This document shows, piece after piece, positions 1 through 9,612 of a DNA stretch of 28,986 bases. Position 1 is the first letter of the stretch; the number at the start of each line of letters is the position of its first letter. A program made the position numbers and the translations under genes. Origin of the DNA: Neoconidiobolus thromboides FSU 785 (taxonomy: Eukaryota > Entomophthoromycota > Entomophthoromycetes > Entomophthorales > Neoconidiobolaceae); the NCBI GenBank assembly GCA_025603075.1, contig MU626494.1:1-28986 (forward strand), in the 5' to 3' direction. A model generated the notes under the pieces. That model did no database searches and had not been told where the DNA came from. It saw only the letters and a program-made list of their open reading frames with translations.

Positions 1-347
1 ATCCTGCTGCTTCTGTAGCTTCTTGTCTTCGAAACTTACCTTTAATTAATGCTTCAAAGTTCGCTTATAATAATAAAGCTTTAGATATTATGAGAACTGC
101 TGTAACTGCTGGTCTTTCTGCCGTTCCATATGCAGGATTGATTTTAGCTGCCACTTCTAATGCTATTTTAGGCCCCACTGCAGACGAAATGATTCTCAAT
201 GAATATAAAGGAGCCCAGTTTAATGAAAAACTGATTGTCCTTAACGGGGTCCGTAAACAAGTTTTAAAAGAAAGTGGTGAACTTGCGAAAGGGTATATCA
301 AAGATAACTTCAGTGATATCATCAAATCTGTTAAAAAGATATTATAA
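1..347 (+). CDS. 3' end of an unidentified protein-coding gene (partial)
   Basis: The reading frame is open from the window edge (first full codon at position 3) to the TAA at 345-347, giving 114 visible residues. No ATG is needed before the edge, so this is the C-terminal part of a longer protein or its last exon. A hydrophobic, Ala/Gly/Leu-rich stretch at visible residues 31-54 (containing AVPYAGLILAA) could be a membrane-embedded or buried helix. It is followed by an amphipathic, lysine-rich tail ending in KKIL. Codon use is normal and the frame is free of stops, unlike the surrounding DNA. A possible poly(A) signal (AATAAA) lies about 13 bases after the stop. I do not recognise the family. 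An ORF on the other strand over the same bases is a shadow of this gene. Confidence 0.6.
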   Translation, partial: PAASVASCLRNLPLINASKFAYNNKALDIMRTAVTAGLSAVPYAGLILAATSNAILGPTADEMILNEYKGAQFNEKLIVLNGVRKQVLKESGELAKGYIKDNFSDIIKSVKKIL

Positions 348-1633
348 CCTTGAATTTTTAAATAAATATATACTATTAGACTATTACATATTTTTGTTGT
401 TTCGTTGTAGATCTTAAAAACTTGTTTTATTTTATTAAAGCGAATATGAAATTATATATAATCAAGTATATATAAAAAACTGTAAATACAAATGCCTTCT
501 AGTTCACTAATTTTTAATCAATCTAGGTCATTTTTTGTGAAAGGGAGCTGCTACAAAAAAAATTGGCTATTAAAATCATATGCAAAATATTTATATATAT
601 CTATTTTTAAACTTAATAAAGATCTGCCAATAAATTTCACATATTTAGTAGTAAAGATTAATTTTATGCAATTAATGCTAATTAAAGCTCATACATATTC
701 TTATTTTTATTTTTATTTATATGTTGACAGTTAGCTATTGATTATAGAAATATTAATATTTGAAACATACTCTTTAAATTTTCCAGTTTTGTTATACTGA
801 ATTATAGTACAAAAAATAGTATGATAAAAATAAACTATAATCATTAACCAACCCTAATTTTATTTTTACTTTAATTATAAAAAATATAAGCTAACCAATC
901 TATGGACTCCATTTTTTATTGTTTTATTTTATAAATTACAAAATATATTTTTAAAAGATTTTATTAACTTTTATGTCAGGAAAGATACTTTAATCCTTTT
1001 AATCAACCTATTCATTAGTTAGCTTTGGAATTATTAAAATATAAATAATAATAATAATAAAATATCAATAAAACAACAATAAAATATTAATAATTTTATC
1101 AACATAGTTTGGAAATTTTAAATTAATCTAGCTTTATATTATATTAAAATAAAAAGTAAATGTTTAAAGAATAATCTAAAAAATAAATAAATTAACAAGA
1201 AAGCTGGAAAAAAATCTTCAATCAATTAAAAAATAGTAATTCCAAAGCTAATTTAAATTTTAACAATTTCAGATAGTTTAATAAAACAATATAAACTATA
1301 AAAACTAACTTCATAGCTTATGTTTTTATATTAAAACTTATTTTTATTCTTTATTTTTTATCTTTTGTTTATTTTTTTACTTTATATACTCTATCAATAA
1401 GCTTTGTATTTATCATGTTTTATGTAGCTTGTTTTTTATTATACTTTATATTTATCAATAAATTTTGTTTTAATTATATAATTCGAAAATCATGATTATT
1501 AGTTTTACTTAGGATTATGATATTACATAATATAGCTATTTTTATTAGAAGCATAAATTTTGTTATATGACTGAATTTTAAATTTTTTTTATATTTTAGC
1601 TTTTTATTTTAAAGTCTTTTTTGTTTTTTTTAC
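348..1633. other. AT-rich intergenic DNA, no gene seen
   Basis: This stretch is extremely AT-rich, with poly-A/T runs and a short TAA-repeat microsatellite at about 1045-1061. The only ORF of note (492-734, 80 codons) is Phe/Tyr/Lys/Ile-rich, as random AT-rich sequence would give, and has no recognisable motif. I see no tRNA or rRNA and no splice-linked exon series. Confidence 0.5.
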
Positions 1634-2059
1634 TTGTGAAATTTGGTACTCAGTGGTTGAGTCAAAAGTAGTTTTTAGTTGATTGACTAGCCGTAAGTCA
1701 AGAGGCCTTAGTTTATGTGACTAACATAGATTTGATCTATGAAGAATAACATGTAATATATTATAGACTATGTAAAACAAATATAATAGACAATACTACT
1801 GTAAAGTTTACGTAAAACACTAATAAGAAAATTTAGTTAAAAAGCCTTGGGCTACCATGTTCTAGAGTCTCTTTTATACTCCAATAAGTATGGATATCAA
1901 AATGCGGGGATAATGCCCTTTGGGATCGCATGATAGAAATTCTCATAGTGAATCAAAGTAAAGATTTGGGATTACTTGTCTCCGAATTCGAGAACACAAC
2001 GACTTAAGTGATTATTATGCTATAATTAATCATGAAGCTGGCAAAGTGATATTTCACAA
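1634..2059 (+). repeat. Decayed inverted-repeat element, left copy
   Basis: This block starts with TTGTGAAAT and ends with the reverse complement ATTTCACAA, so it has 9-bp terminal inverted repeats. Its whole length matches the reverse complement of 2461-2926. Shared blocks include GGTACTCAG near the outer end, CTTAGTTTATGTGACTAA, AATAGACAATACTA, AGTTAAAAAGCC, AGAAATTCTCATA and GAGAACACAAC. The left copy lacks about 40 bp present in the right one. It carries no ORF. It is probably a non-autonomous DNA transposon, or less likely a tRNA-derived SINE. No clear target-site duplication was found. Confidence 0.7.
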
Positions 2060-2354
2060 AGTCTATAAAAAATCAAAAAGTTAAAAAAAATAATCCCAGT
2101 TTATTTTACAAAAATAACAGAAAATTTTGAAATTTTAAAATTCAATAAGCAATTAAGCAGTTTATTAAATGATAGAAACCAATTTTTAAATGTTAATATT
2201 ACTAAATAATTAATAGCAAAGTTAATAAACAATCAAAAAGCAAGTAGTTATAATAATAAAAACTACTATTATATTGATTCTACTGTATAAAAACGATTAA
2301 TTATAATTTTGGGGTTAACTACTGCCTCGCATGCAGCTATTTATTAAATAAACA
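2060..2354. other. Spacer between the inverted element copies
   Basis: AT-rich spacer without an ORF or recognisable motif. Together with the MITE at 2355-2460 it separates the two inverted arms. Confidence 0.4.
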
Positions 2355-2460
2355 ATATGGGGACGTACTTTTGTGTTTAAGAATTTTACTACCAATTTTT
2401 CTGCTCAAATAGCGCTTAAAAAAATGGAAAAGTAATGAAATTAAAAGAAACACCTCCATG
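2355..2460 (+). mobile_element. ~105 bp MITE-like element, copy 1
   Basis: Begins ATATGGGGACGTACTTTTGTG and ends AAACACCTCCATG. The interior GAATTTTACTA..CAATTTTTCTGCTCAAATAGCGCTTAAAAAAATGG is shared with six other copies in the window. Its right end touches the inverted-repeat element at 2461. Confidence 0.75.
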
Positions 2461-2926
2461 TTGTGAAATATCGCTTTGTCAGTCCTATGGTTAATTATAA
2501 CATAGCAATCGCCTAAGCTGTTGTGTTCTCGAGTTCAGAGGAAATCAATCCCATGTTCTTATTTTAATTTGTTATGAGAATTTCTAGCTCCATCCCAAAG
2601 AACATTATCCTCTCATTTTGATATTTATACTTTTCAGAGTATAAAAGAGTTTACAGAGTATAGTAGTTTGAGGCTTTTTAACTGAATTATTCCCTGATAT
2701 CTCGAACATTTAATAAAGCCAATAAGTTTTCTTAATAGTATTTTACATAGATTTTACATTAGTATTGTCTATTCTGTCTGTCTTATATAGCTTGTAACCT
2801 ATTACGTGCTATTCCTCATAATCCAAGTCTACCTTAGTCACATAAACTAAGACCTTTCGACTTATAGTGTAGTCAACCCAGTAATAGCTGTTCTTGACTC
2901 CAAACCCTGAGTACCAGATTTCACAA
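2461..2926 (-). repeat. Decayed inverted-repeat element, right copy
   Basis: This is the inverted partner of 1634-2059. It begins TTGTGAAATATCGC and ends CAGATTTCACAA, so it has the same 9-bp terminal inverted repeat. By eye it is about three-quarters identical to the left copy along its length, which makes the pair old. A ~105 bp MITE-like element (2355-2460) abuts its inner end. The two copies could fold into a hairpin with ~400-base loop in single-stranded DNA or RNA. Confidence 0.7.
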
Positions 2927-3492
2927 TGTATTAATAATGTAACTATAAAATTAGAATTGTTTATTTATTTATTTATTTATTTGATAGCAAATCTAGAATG
3001 TCAGCTATGAAGTAGTTAATAACAAATATTTCTTAATAGAATTTTACAAGAATATGTATTTGTGTACTACAACTTTGTTTGATATCAATAGATGAGTTAT
3101 ACTAGCAAAGCCTTTATCAATATGGCAATTTTTATTAAATCTAATAGAAATTCTGCTAACTTACAATATGTATTGTAGTAGAATAATTTAGAATTATCAG
3201 GTATTTTTGTTTTTAATATAAAATGTTTTTGTAGAATTTTAAGCAAAGTTAAAACATATGATTCTTAAAAATTACCCAAAAAAATAAGACCAATTTGGAC
3301 ATCCCCATATAAAATTTAAATTATAAAATTTGCTAAAGTTAAAAATAAAAATTTGACACTTTTATGAAATACATTTATTTTGATTTTTAATAACATAATC
3401 AACTTAAAACTTAAACGTGATAAAATGTAAGTTGGTTTATATTAACTTTCATAAATTTTACTATCATTGATTGTTTTTTTATAAAATTATGA
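2927..3492. other. AT-rich intergenic DNA with a TTTA microsatellite
   Basis: A perfect TTTA-type repeat of about five units lies at 2961-2983, just outside the right inverted element. At 3299-3310 there is an isolated copy of the MITE terminal sequence (ACATCCCCATAT) with no recognisable element attached. No coding potential seen. Confidence 0.4.
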
Positions 3493-3594
3493 TATGGGAA
3501 TATATTTTTATGTTTGAGAATTTTACTAATGATTTTTTTGCTCTAAATAACGCTTAAAAGATGGAAAAGTCATGAAGACGAAAAAAACCTCTAT
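3493..3594 (+). mobile_element. ~105 bp MITE-like element, copy 2
   Basis: Begins ATATGGGAATATATTTTTATG, contains GAATTTTACTAATGATTTTTTTGCTC and CGCTTAAAAGATGG, and ends AAAAAAACCTCTATAT. Same order and spacing as the other copies, with point divergence. Confidence 0.7.
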
Positions 3595-4343
3595 ATCTTA
3601 AAAGCATTTATATTTTTAATTATTTGTAATGATCAATTGAATTCCTAATTTTAGACAAAGGGAATAATAGTTTTATAAACAAGATAAAAAGATTTTAAAA
3701 GGAGCCACAAGCTCATTAAAGAGAAATCTAATAAAACTTTAGTATTTAAGGGTGTATTTTTGTTTTTATATTGCTATGCCTTAATAATTTTCAAAATAGC
3801 TAATACCTGAAAAGAATCATACTCTAGGTTTAAATTTACTTATTTATAAACTAATTCATCTTTTTATTCCCTCAACTTTTTAACTTCAATTACTGTCTAA
3901 TGTTTTTGTTTGAAAAAAAACAACTTACTTGACAAAGGTAAAAATATTATAAAACGTTCTTATTTTCTTCATAAGCTACAAATTAAATTATATGATTTTA
4001 GATCAATATTGTATTAATTTATATTTCTATTAAACGAAAACCATAAAGCATAACCCACAAAACCATGAAATAAAACATTAGCAAACTAAAAGCATTATTA
4101 TGAAAGTTTTTTTTATGAATTTAAGCAAAATAACCAAATTTGCACCATTTATTTGCATTTATTGGAAAAAATACCAAGTGATTTAACGATTAAAGAATAT
4201 CCCCTTATTTCTATCATCTTAATTGTAAATTTAATAAAATTGGTAGCTATTGTAAAAACTGATGGTTTGACTATTAAAATGAAGGTAGACAAATGTTAGT
4301 TTTTAAATATAAGCAGTAGTAATTATATAAACTATCAATAAGT
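3595..4343. other. AT-rich intergenic DNA, nothing recognised
   Basis: No ORF, RNA gene or repeat could be supported by eye in this stretch upstream of receptor 1. Confidence 0.4.
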
Positions 4344-4430
4344 AAAACTGAGTACAAATTTTAATAAAAGCGTTAAATAGCTAATTTACATTAAATTAAA
4401 TTGCGGATAAATTGGTGGGAATTTACTAAA
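4344..4430 (+). repeat. Distal upstream block shared by receptors 1 and 3
   Basis: This block resembles 11031-11120 upstream of receptor 3. Both hold GTACAA..TTTTAATAA, then ATTAAATTGCGGATAAA, then GGGAATTTA in the same order. The shared GCGGATAA lies 444 bp (receptor 1) and 430 bp (receptor 3) upstream of the ATG. This shows that the duplication that made these two genes included at least 500 bp of 5' flank. It may hold a regulatory site, but function is not shown. Confidence 0.5.
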
Positions 4431-4730
4431 TATACAATCTCATTTAATTTGTTAGACTTCTCAATTTAAAACTTCTTTTTTAGGCAACTCACTCGGGCTT
4501 CCTTAAATTTTATGTTGATGTTTGAAAATTTAACCCTTGGTTAAAAGTGACTACAAAAAAATCTTATAATTTCAAAAAAAATATAGTTTAGCGAAGTAAA
4601 GAAAACAAACAGTATATATATAAGAAATAATGAAAAAAGTAATTACTATATTGGAAACAAAAAATAATAATTTTAAGAAGTTTTTAAGAATAAACAATTT
4701 TTTATTTAATTCAAATTAAAAAAATACTTG

Positions 4731-4806
4731 AGATACTCCACCTGCTTCGCCAAAGAATAACTTTGAGCATAATTAAAAATACGGATCAAGTTTAATATAT
4801 ATACAG
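4731..4806 (+). promoter_or_regulatory. Conserved promoter module of receptor 1
   Basis: The order GATACTCCACCTG, AAAGAATAACTTTGAGCATAA, ACGGATCAAG, then TATATATATA is retained upstream of receptors 2 and 3. The alternating TA run at about 4795-4804 ends 50 bp before the ATG, and is the likely TATA box. GATTCAT-like plus oligo-T sequence between TATA and ATG is shared too. The similarity could be retained duplication rather than selection. However, coding-level divergence between the genes makes this patch stand out. Confidence 0.6.
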
Positions 4807-4853
4807 AAGTAAACAATAATTTAATTCATTTTTTTATTCAAAGAATACATAAA

Positions 4854-5885
4854 ATGGATATCAACGATCGCACAGTAAAGATAGTAGAAATCATTGCCTC
4901 GATCATCTGCGTTTTATCTATCTTATTTAACTGTTTATCCATCTATCTTGTCGTCTCCATCAAAAAAACTGACAAACTAAACACTGGATTAGGGTTGATC
5001 TTGCTCGTAGCTTTCTATGACTTAGTAGGTCCAACAGTGGGTCTAATCCAAGTAATTGTAATTAAAGCAACAAACAGCAACTTTTTAAATACAAGTTCAT
5101 TATGTCAACTCGTTGGAATTATTGAGTCTTTAGTACCATTTATATCTACAGGTGCTGTAGCTTTACTTTCAATAGAAAGATATCTATACATTTTTCAAAT
5201 TGTTATACCCCGTTTCACAATGTTCTTAATGATTGCTGGGCATTTTTGTTTAGGTCTGTTATTATCTAGCTTGGCCTCAATAGGACGAGATTTTCGATTA
5301 GCTACTTCGAGAATGATATGTATGGTAGAGCCTACTAGCGGGGTCTTTGGGCAGATATGGTTTTATTCAATCTTGTTCTTTTTAGCATTGCATACGATCA
5401 TAATCATATTTTGTTATACAAAAATTATACTGTTAAGAAGGGTTTTGAGCAATTCCGTACAAGTTCCGATAGAGATTAGTACTACTAATCCAAAAAACAA
5501 TACAATTGATAGCTCACAGGATTTTATTACCAATCATTTCAACAAAATTAGGGACTCTTCAAGTAGCGGAGATGTGTGTCCGCTAACTGAGGAAGATAAA
5601 AGATTTATCAAATATAAGCCAGATCGTTTTGTTATCAAGGCTGTATTATTAATGACCAGTTATTTGATATGTGTCATTCCTGGCCTTGTAGTTATCATCT
5701 ACCATGCAGTTAAGGTCAATATTGTTGGTGATCCTTCTCCGCTATCCGCTGCTATATCCGCTACCATGTTTTTACCTTTATTTTCTATTTCGCTTATAAA
5801 TCCCATTTTACTCATCTCTTTACATTCCAAAGTATCTGACCGTTTATCTGAATTGATTAGCAAAGTTTTTGGTTGTTTTAGATAA
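4854..5885 (+). CDS. Rhodopsin-like (family A) G protein-coupled receptor 1
   Basis: A 343-residue, intronless seven-transmembrane protein, expected at the plasma membrane and coupling an unknown ligand to a G protein. Class A landmarks are visible: N26 in TM1 (~10-36), D56 in TM2 (~45-70), C84 at the top of TM3 (~84-113), the ERY triad 108-110, C156 in extracellular loop 2 (disulphide partner of C84), P276 in TM6 (~258-285) and N316-P317 in TM7 (~297-325). Departures are NPILL instead of NPxxY, no Trp before the TM6 proline, and no Lys at the retinal-binding TM7 position, so it is not an opsin. The extracellular N-terminus is only ~10 residues. Intracellular loop 3 carries FITNHFNKIRD, kept across the cluster. 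The C-terminus ends GCFR, a possible palmitoylation site. The start is the first ATG, ~50 bp after a TATA-like run. Confidence 0.93.
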   Translation: MDINDRTVKIVEIIASIICVLSILFNCLSIYLVVSIKKTDKLNTGLGLILLVAFYDLVGPTVGLIQVIVIKATNSNFLNTSSLCQLVGIIESLVPFISTGAVALLSIERYLYIFQIVIPRFTMFLMIAGHFCLGLLLSSLASIGRDFRLATSRMICMVEPTSGVFGQIWFYSILFFLALHTIIIIFCYTKIILLRRVLSNSVQVPIEISTTNPKNNTIDSSQDFITNHFNKIRDSSSSGDVCPLTEEDKRFIKYKPDRFVIKAVLLMTSYLICVIPGLVVIIYHAVKVNIVGDPSPLSAAISATMFLPLFSISLINPILLISLHSKVSDRLSELISKVFGCFR

Positions 5886-7301
5886 GGTTTTCTCTCAGGC
5901 TGTAAGTGTCTGTGGCCAGTTTTTCTTTTCTTTTCTTTGTTTTCCTCTTCTTAGTGAAGTTACATTTATAAACTTTTTATTACTGTTTACTGAATGACTT
6001 ATAATTTTCACTATTATATTGAATGCCAATTTTTAATTTTAAACTTACTAAAATTGTAAAAAAATATTAAATTAGTTTCTTTCCCATGAACTTTATTTAC
6101 ATTCATTTCGGATCTAATCAGATACAGTGCTTTAAAAGATTGTCTTAAAAATAAAAGTTGGACTAAGTTTAGACTATTATTTTTTTCATAATTGAGATAC
6201 TTTATATGAGTTGTTAAAAAATAAATCATTATTAAATTTTAAAGGTGATTAGTAATAAAACAGATTATAGGAGCTTTTTCTTAGAAATTATATATCTGAT
6301 ACAGTGCTCATTAAAGTTTTAAAATCAAAGTAAAAGGTTTAAAAAATGTCAAACTGTATTACTTCAAGTAGTAGGAAGGCTAAAAAATCTGCTCTCTAAG
6401 ATTTTATAACCAGTTTTAGATCATTTTCAACTAAAGGAAAAAAGGAAAAACTCTTTAGCTAGGAAGAATTTCTATTTACAGATACGTACTTGGATAGGAT
6501 TAAGACCTGATTAGGATCCAAATGTTAATTTACAGCATTGGTGATAGATAACCTAATTAAATGAGGCAATGGCCAACAATAAAGAAAAAAGTGGAATAAG
6601 TTAGGAAGAGAAATAAAATAAGAGGTGTGAGTTCCAGTTTATTGAACTAGTGCTGAAACAATTTCATAGTATACGAGAAGCCGAAACCCAGGTATACTAG
6701 TAATGTGTAAAAGCTTATTGAGGTCTTGGATTATCTTTTAATAGTGATTTATTCTACAGTAGCACTTGTTACAGTTGTTTCAATTTAAATATGAGATCCT
6801 TATAAAAAAACTACCACAGTTAATTACTTGTATAATAGTTTTTCCAAAACCTGATCCTGATCCTTACATTTTATCTAAATTTTAATCTGAATCTTTACTC
6901 TTAAATGAGCAATTGAAAACACATACTATCGAGCTGAAGGAGCTGTCTTAAACCACTTCGGAGGCATGACACCTCTATCAAAATATGATAGAGGAATTTT
7001 ATCATGGATTTTGCAGAGATTTTTACTTTTGAAGAAATGGTTGAAATGCTGGTTAGACCCAATGTTATATAAATAAAATCTACTATTGGTTTAAGCTAAA
7101 CATATATTTGATATTTCAATTTAATATTTATTTACAGTTTTAATAAACTTAATAGGGAATCTGACATTGCCTGAAATACACTTAAAACAAAGGTGTTTAA
7201 TAAATAACTAATTAAGTAGTTTACTTATAAAAATAACTTAAACAAAGTAGAAAGGGACAGGATAAAAACAATCTACAGCACTTACAAATTGATGAAAAGC
7301 C
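5886..7301. other. Intergenic region between convergent receptors 1 and 2
   Basis: The first ~130 bp is the 3' flank of receptor 1 and matches the 3' flank of receptor 3 (GATAAGGTTTT, then GAAGTT.C.TT.ATAA). Further on there is a structured patch (6630-6699, two hairpins) and a short ORF without an early ATG (6909-7076, 55 codons). The ORF at 6014-6229 on the minus strand looks like chance AT-rich coding. No intact gene seen. Confidence 0.4.
6630..6699 (+). other. Two adjacent potential hairpins
   Basis: The first hairpin is AGTTC/GAACT (6630-6634 with 6644-6648). The second is a perfect 8-bp stem, TAGTATAC (6667-6674) with GTATACTA (6692-6699), around a 17-base GC-richer loop holding AGCCGAAACCC. 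It stands out from the AT-rich surroundings. It could be a decayed structured RNA or mobile-element end; function unknown. Confidence 0.3.
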
Positions 7302-8324
7302 TTATCCAAAAAAACTAAAAATCTTGCTCATCAATTCAGATAGACGTTCAGATACTTTGGAATGTAAAGAGAAAAGTAAAATGGGGTTTACAATCGATAT
7401 CGAAAACAAAGGTAGAAACATAACAGCAGATAAAGTTGGTGATAATGGAGAAGGATCATCATAGACATTAACTACGACGGCATGATAAATGATAATCCCA
7501 AGGCTAGGAACAACGCATACTAAATAGCTGGTCATTAATAAGATAGCCTTGATAACAAAACGATCTGGCTTGTACTCAATTATTTTTTTATCTTCTTCAA
7601 TGGGTTTGAACGCAAGGTTTAGACTCAAGGAATCTCTTATCTTGTTGAAGTGATTAGTAATAAAATTTTGTTTATTGTCATTTTTATTGTTCTTAGGATT
7701 AATGGTACTAATAGCAACAGGTACCTGTACAGAACAATTCAAGACTTTTCTTAACATTAAAATCTTTGTGTAACAAAAGATAATAATTATTGTATGTAAA
7801 ATTAAAAAAACCAATAGTGAATAAAACCAAATCCGTCCAAAAACGCCACCATTAGGCTCTACCATACATATCATTCGTGAAGTAGCTAGGTGATAATTTT
7901 CCCCAATAGAAGCTAAGCTAGATAGCAATAAGCCTAAACAGAAATGTCCAGCGACTATCAGAAACATTGTAAAACGAGGTATAACAATTTGAAAAATGTG
8001 TAGATATCTTTCTATTGAAAGTAAAGCTACAGCACCTGTAGATATAAATGGTGTTAAAGACTCAATAATTCCAACGAGTTGACATAACGAACTTGTATTT
8101 AAAAAGTTGTTACCTATTGCGTTAATTATGGCCTCTTGAATGATACCTATTGTTGGACCTATTAAGTCATAGCAAGCTACGAGTAAGATTAAATTTAAGC
8201 TAGTATTTAGTTTGTCAGTTTTTTTGATAGAGAGGACGAGATATACCGATAAACAATTAAATAAAATAGCCAAAATGCAAAGGGTCGAGGTGATGGCTTC
8301 TACTGTTATTACAGAGTAGGGCAT
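7302..8324 (-). CDS. Rhodopsin-like (family A) G protein-coupled receptor 2
   Basis: A 340-residue intronless seven-transmembrane receptor on the minus strand, tail-to-tail with receptor 1. Landmarks: N23 (TM1), D53 (TM2), C81 (TM3 top), ERY 105-107, C153 (loop 2), P273 (TM6) and N313-P314 (TM7). The loop-3 motif FITNHFNKIRD is at ~221-231. The gene is a mosaic. The coding segment from TM4 through loop 3 (7632-7938) is the same as in receptor 3 except for one base, and 7395-7474 (end of TM6 into TM7) is identical. TM6 around the VCVVP segment and the end of TM3 follow receptor 1 more closely. It shares the upstream module with receptors 1 and 3, with TATA ending 48 bp before the ATG. Ligand unknown. 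Confidence 0.93.
   Translation of the reverse strand: MPYSVITVEAITSTLCILAILFNCLSVYLVLSIKKTDKLNTSLNLILLVACYDLIGPTIGIIQEAIINAIGNNFLNTSSLCQLVGIIESLTPFISTGAVALLSIERYLHIFQIVIPRFTMFLIVAGHFCLGLLLSSLASIGENYHLATSRMICMVEPNGGVFGRIWFYSLLVFLILHTIIIIFCYTKILMLRKVLNCSVQVPVAISTINPKNNKNDNKQNFITNHFNKIRDSLSLNLAFKPIEEDKKIIEYKPDRFVIKAILLMTSYLVCVVPSLGIIIYHAVVVNVYDDPSPLSPTLSAVMFLPLFSISIVNPILLFSLHSKVSERLSELMSKIFSFFG
7632..7938 (-). repeat. Gene-conversion tract (receptor 2 side)
   Basis: 307 nt matching 11916-12222 in inverted orientation with one mismatch (the base corresponding to 12173). Flanking codons are clearly diverged on both sides. It covers TM4, extracellular loop 2, TM5 and most of loop 3. Confidence 0.85.
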
Positions 8325-8370
8325 TTTTATCTGTTCTTTATTAAAAAGTGAGTCAAATTATGATATGCTT

Positions 8371-8446
8371 TTATATATATATTGAGCTCGATCCGTATTT
8401 TTTGTTATGCTTAAAGTTATTCTTTAATGAATCAGGTGTAGTATCC
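8371..8446 (-). promoter_or_regulatory. Conserved promoter module of receptor 2
   Basis: Read on the minus strand: GGATACTACACCTGATTC, AAAGAATAACTTTAAGCATAA, ACGGATCGAG, then an alternating TA run (8372-8381) that ends 48 bp before the ATG. Order and spacing match the modules of receptors 1 and 3. Confidence 0.6.
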
Positions 8447-9498
8447 TAAAAGTTTCTTTAATCAATTTATCTTATAAATTTGATTATTTTTTAAAACGTT
8501 TATGGCTTCTTATTTCATAAAATTTATATATATACTGATTGCTTATTCTATTGCTCATTATGGTATTTAGTTTAATTCATATATCTTTACAATATATCGT
8601 ATTTTTAAAATGTGTGTTTTGTAATTTTAGTTATAGGTTTAGTTTTCACTAATATGCAGCTATTTAATCTCTTTTGTGATGAGTTTAATTATTATTTTGG
8701 AGGAAAATTTATGCTAAAATTTGATTTAGACATAAAGACTGGGCTTTAAAAGGTGAACAGATTATTTTACTATAAAATTTTTATTAAGTATTTCGCAAAA
8801 GAGATGAAATAGGTTAATTTTAGCATTAAATTGGATGAAAAAGCTAATTAACCTAATTTAATAAACTTGATGAAATTGTGTATCTAGTAAAGTCTTATCA
8901 GTATACCCACAATTCAATTAATTAAAAATTATGTGTTGACTATTAGATAGTACCATTCATGCCAGAAGTTTTATACATTCCAAAAAAATAGCAAAAAATG
9001 GTTACAACAGACACTCCCTAGGTTAAAAACAAATTCTATTTTAAATAGATTTTTTTAACCATCACTGTTATAATTTATGTTGTTTTTTGAATGCACAAAA
9101 CTGCTGACATGGGTGTAACTATCTATATTTTGTCAAACTGTATTTATTTTGTTTTAGTTTTAGTTTCATTATTAAACCTTATTTGTATTCGATATATATA
9201 CACCTGTAAACTTTCCTAATAACAGCCGAATCCCTTAATTTATAATAATTAGCAATCTTATAAGTAGACAGTTAGGACAATGATGATAAGGAAATATTCT
9301 TTGGTTGCTTAAACAACTTGGCATTCTTTTAATAAGTATGTGCTTAATACCAAAATTGTATATTTATTTGCTTTATGTAGCTTAAAGATTATTATCTAAT
9401 ATACTCATATAAATAAGTGAATTTCAGTTTTGACTCATTTATTAAGTGATAATCCAATTGATTTAAATATCAATAGAAATACAACTTTTCAAAATTAG
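8447..9498. other. AT-rich intergenic DNA, nothing recognised
   Basis: Upstream flank of receptor 2. No ORF or RNA gene could be supported. The ATTGCGGATAAA block seen upstream of receptors 1 and 3 was not found here. Confidence 0.4.
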
Positions 9499-9612
9499 TA
9501 TATGGGAATGTATTTTTGTGTTTAGCGATTTTATTAACAATTTTTTCGCCTAAATAGAAATAGCGCTTAAAAGATAGAAAAAGTGACAAAGTCAAAAAAA
9601 ATACCCCGATAT
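9499..9612 (+). mobile_element. ~105 bp MITE-like element, copy 3
   Basis: Begins TATATGGGAATGTATTTTTGTG, contains GATTTTATTAACAATTTTTTCGC and AGCGCTTAAAAGATAG, and ends AAAAAAAATACCCCGATAT. Slightly longer than the other copies owing to a small insertion near the centre. The minus-strand ORF at 9470-9715 is a shadow of this element. Confidence 0.7.

Noticed and set aside
65-325. 86-codon minus-strand ORF
   Set aside because: Lies opposite the better-supported partial CDS at 1-347, which is open from the window edge.
1-347. Possible resemblance of the hydrophobic helix plus tail to the helical domain of pore-forming delta-endotoxins
   Set aside because: Only a short, generic hydrophobic pattern; length and remaining domains are not visible, so no such function is claimed.
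492-734. 80-codon plus-strand ORF
   Set aside because: Dominated by Phe, Tyr, Lys, Ile and Ser as random AT-rich sequence would give; no motif, no promoter or splice support.
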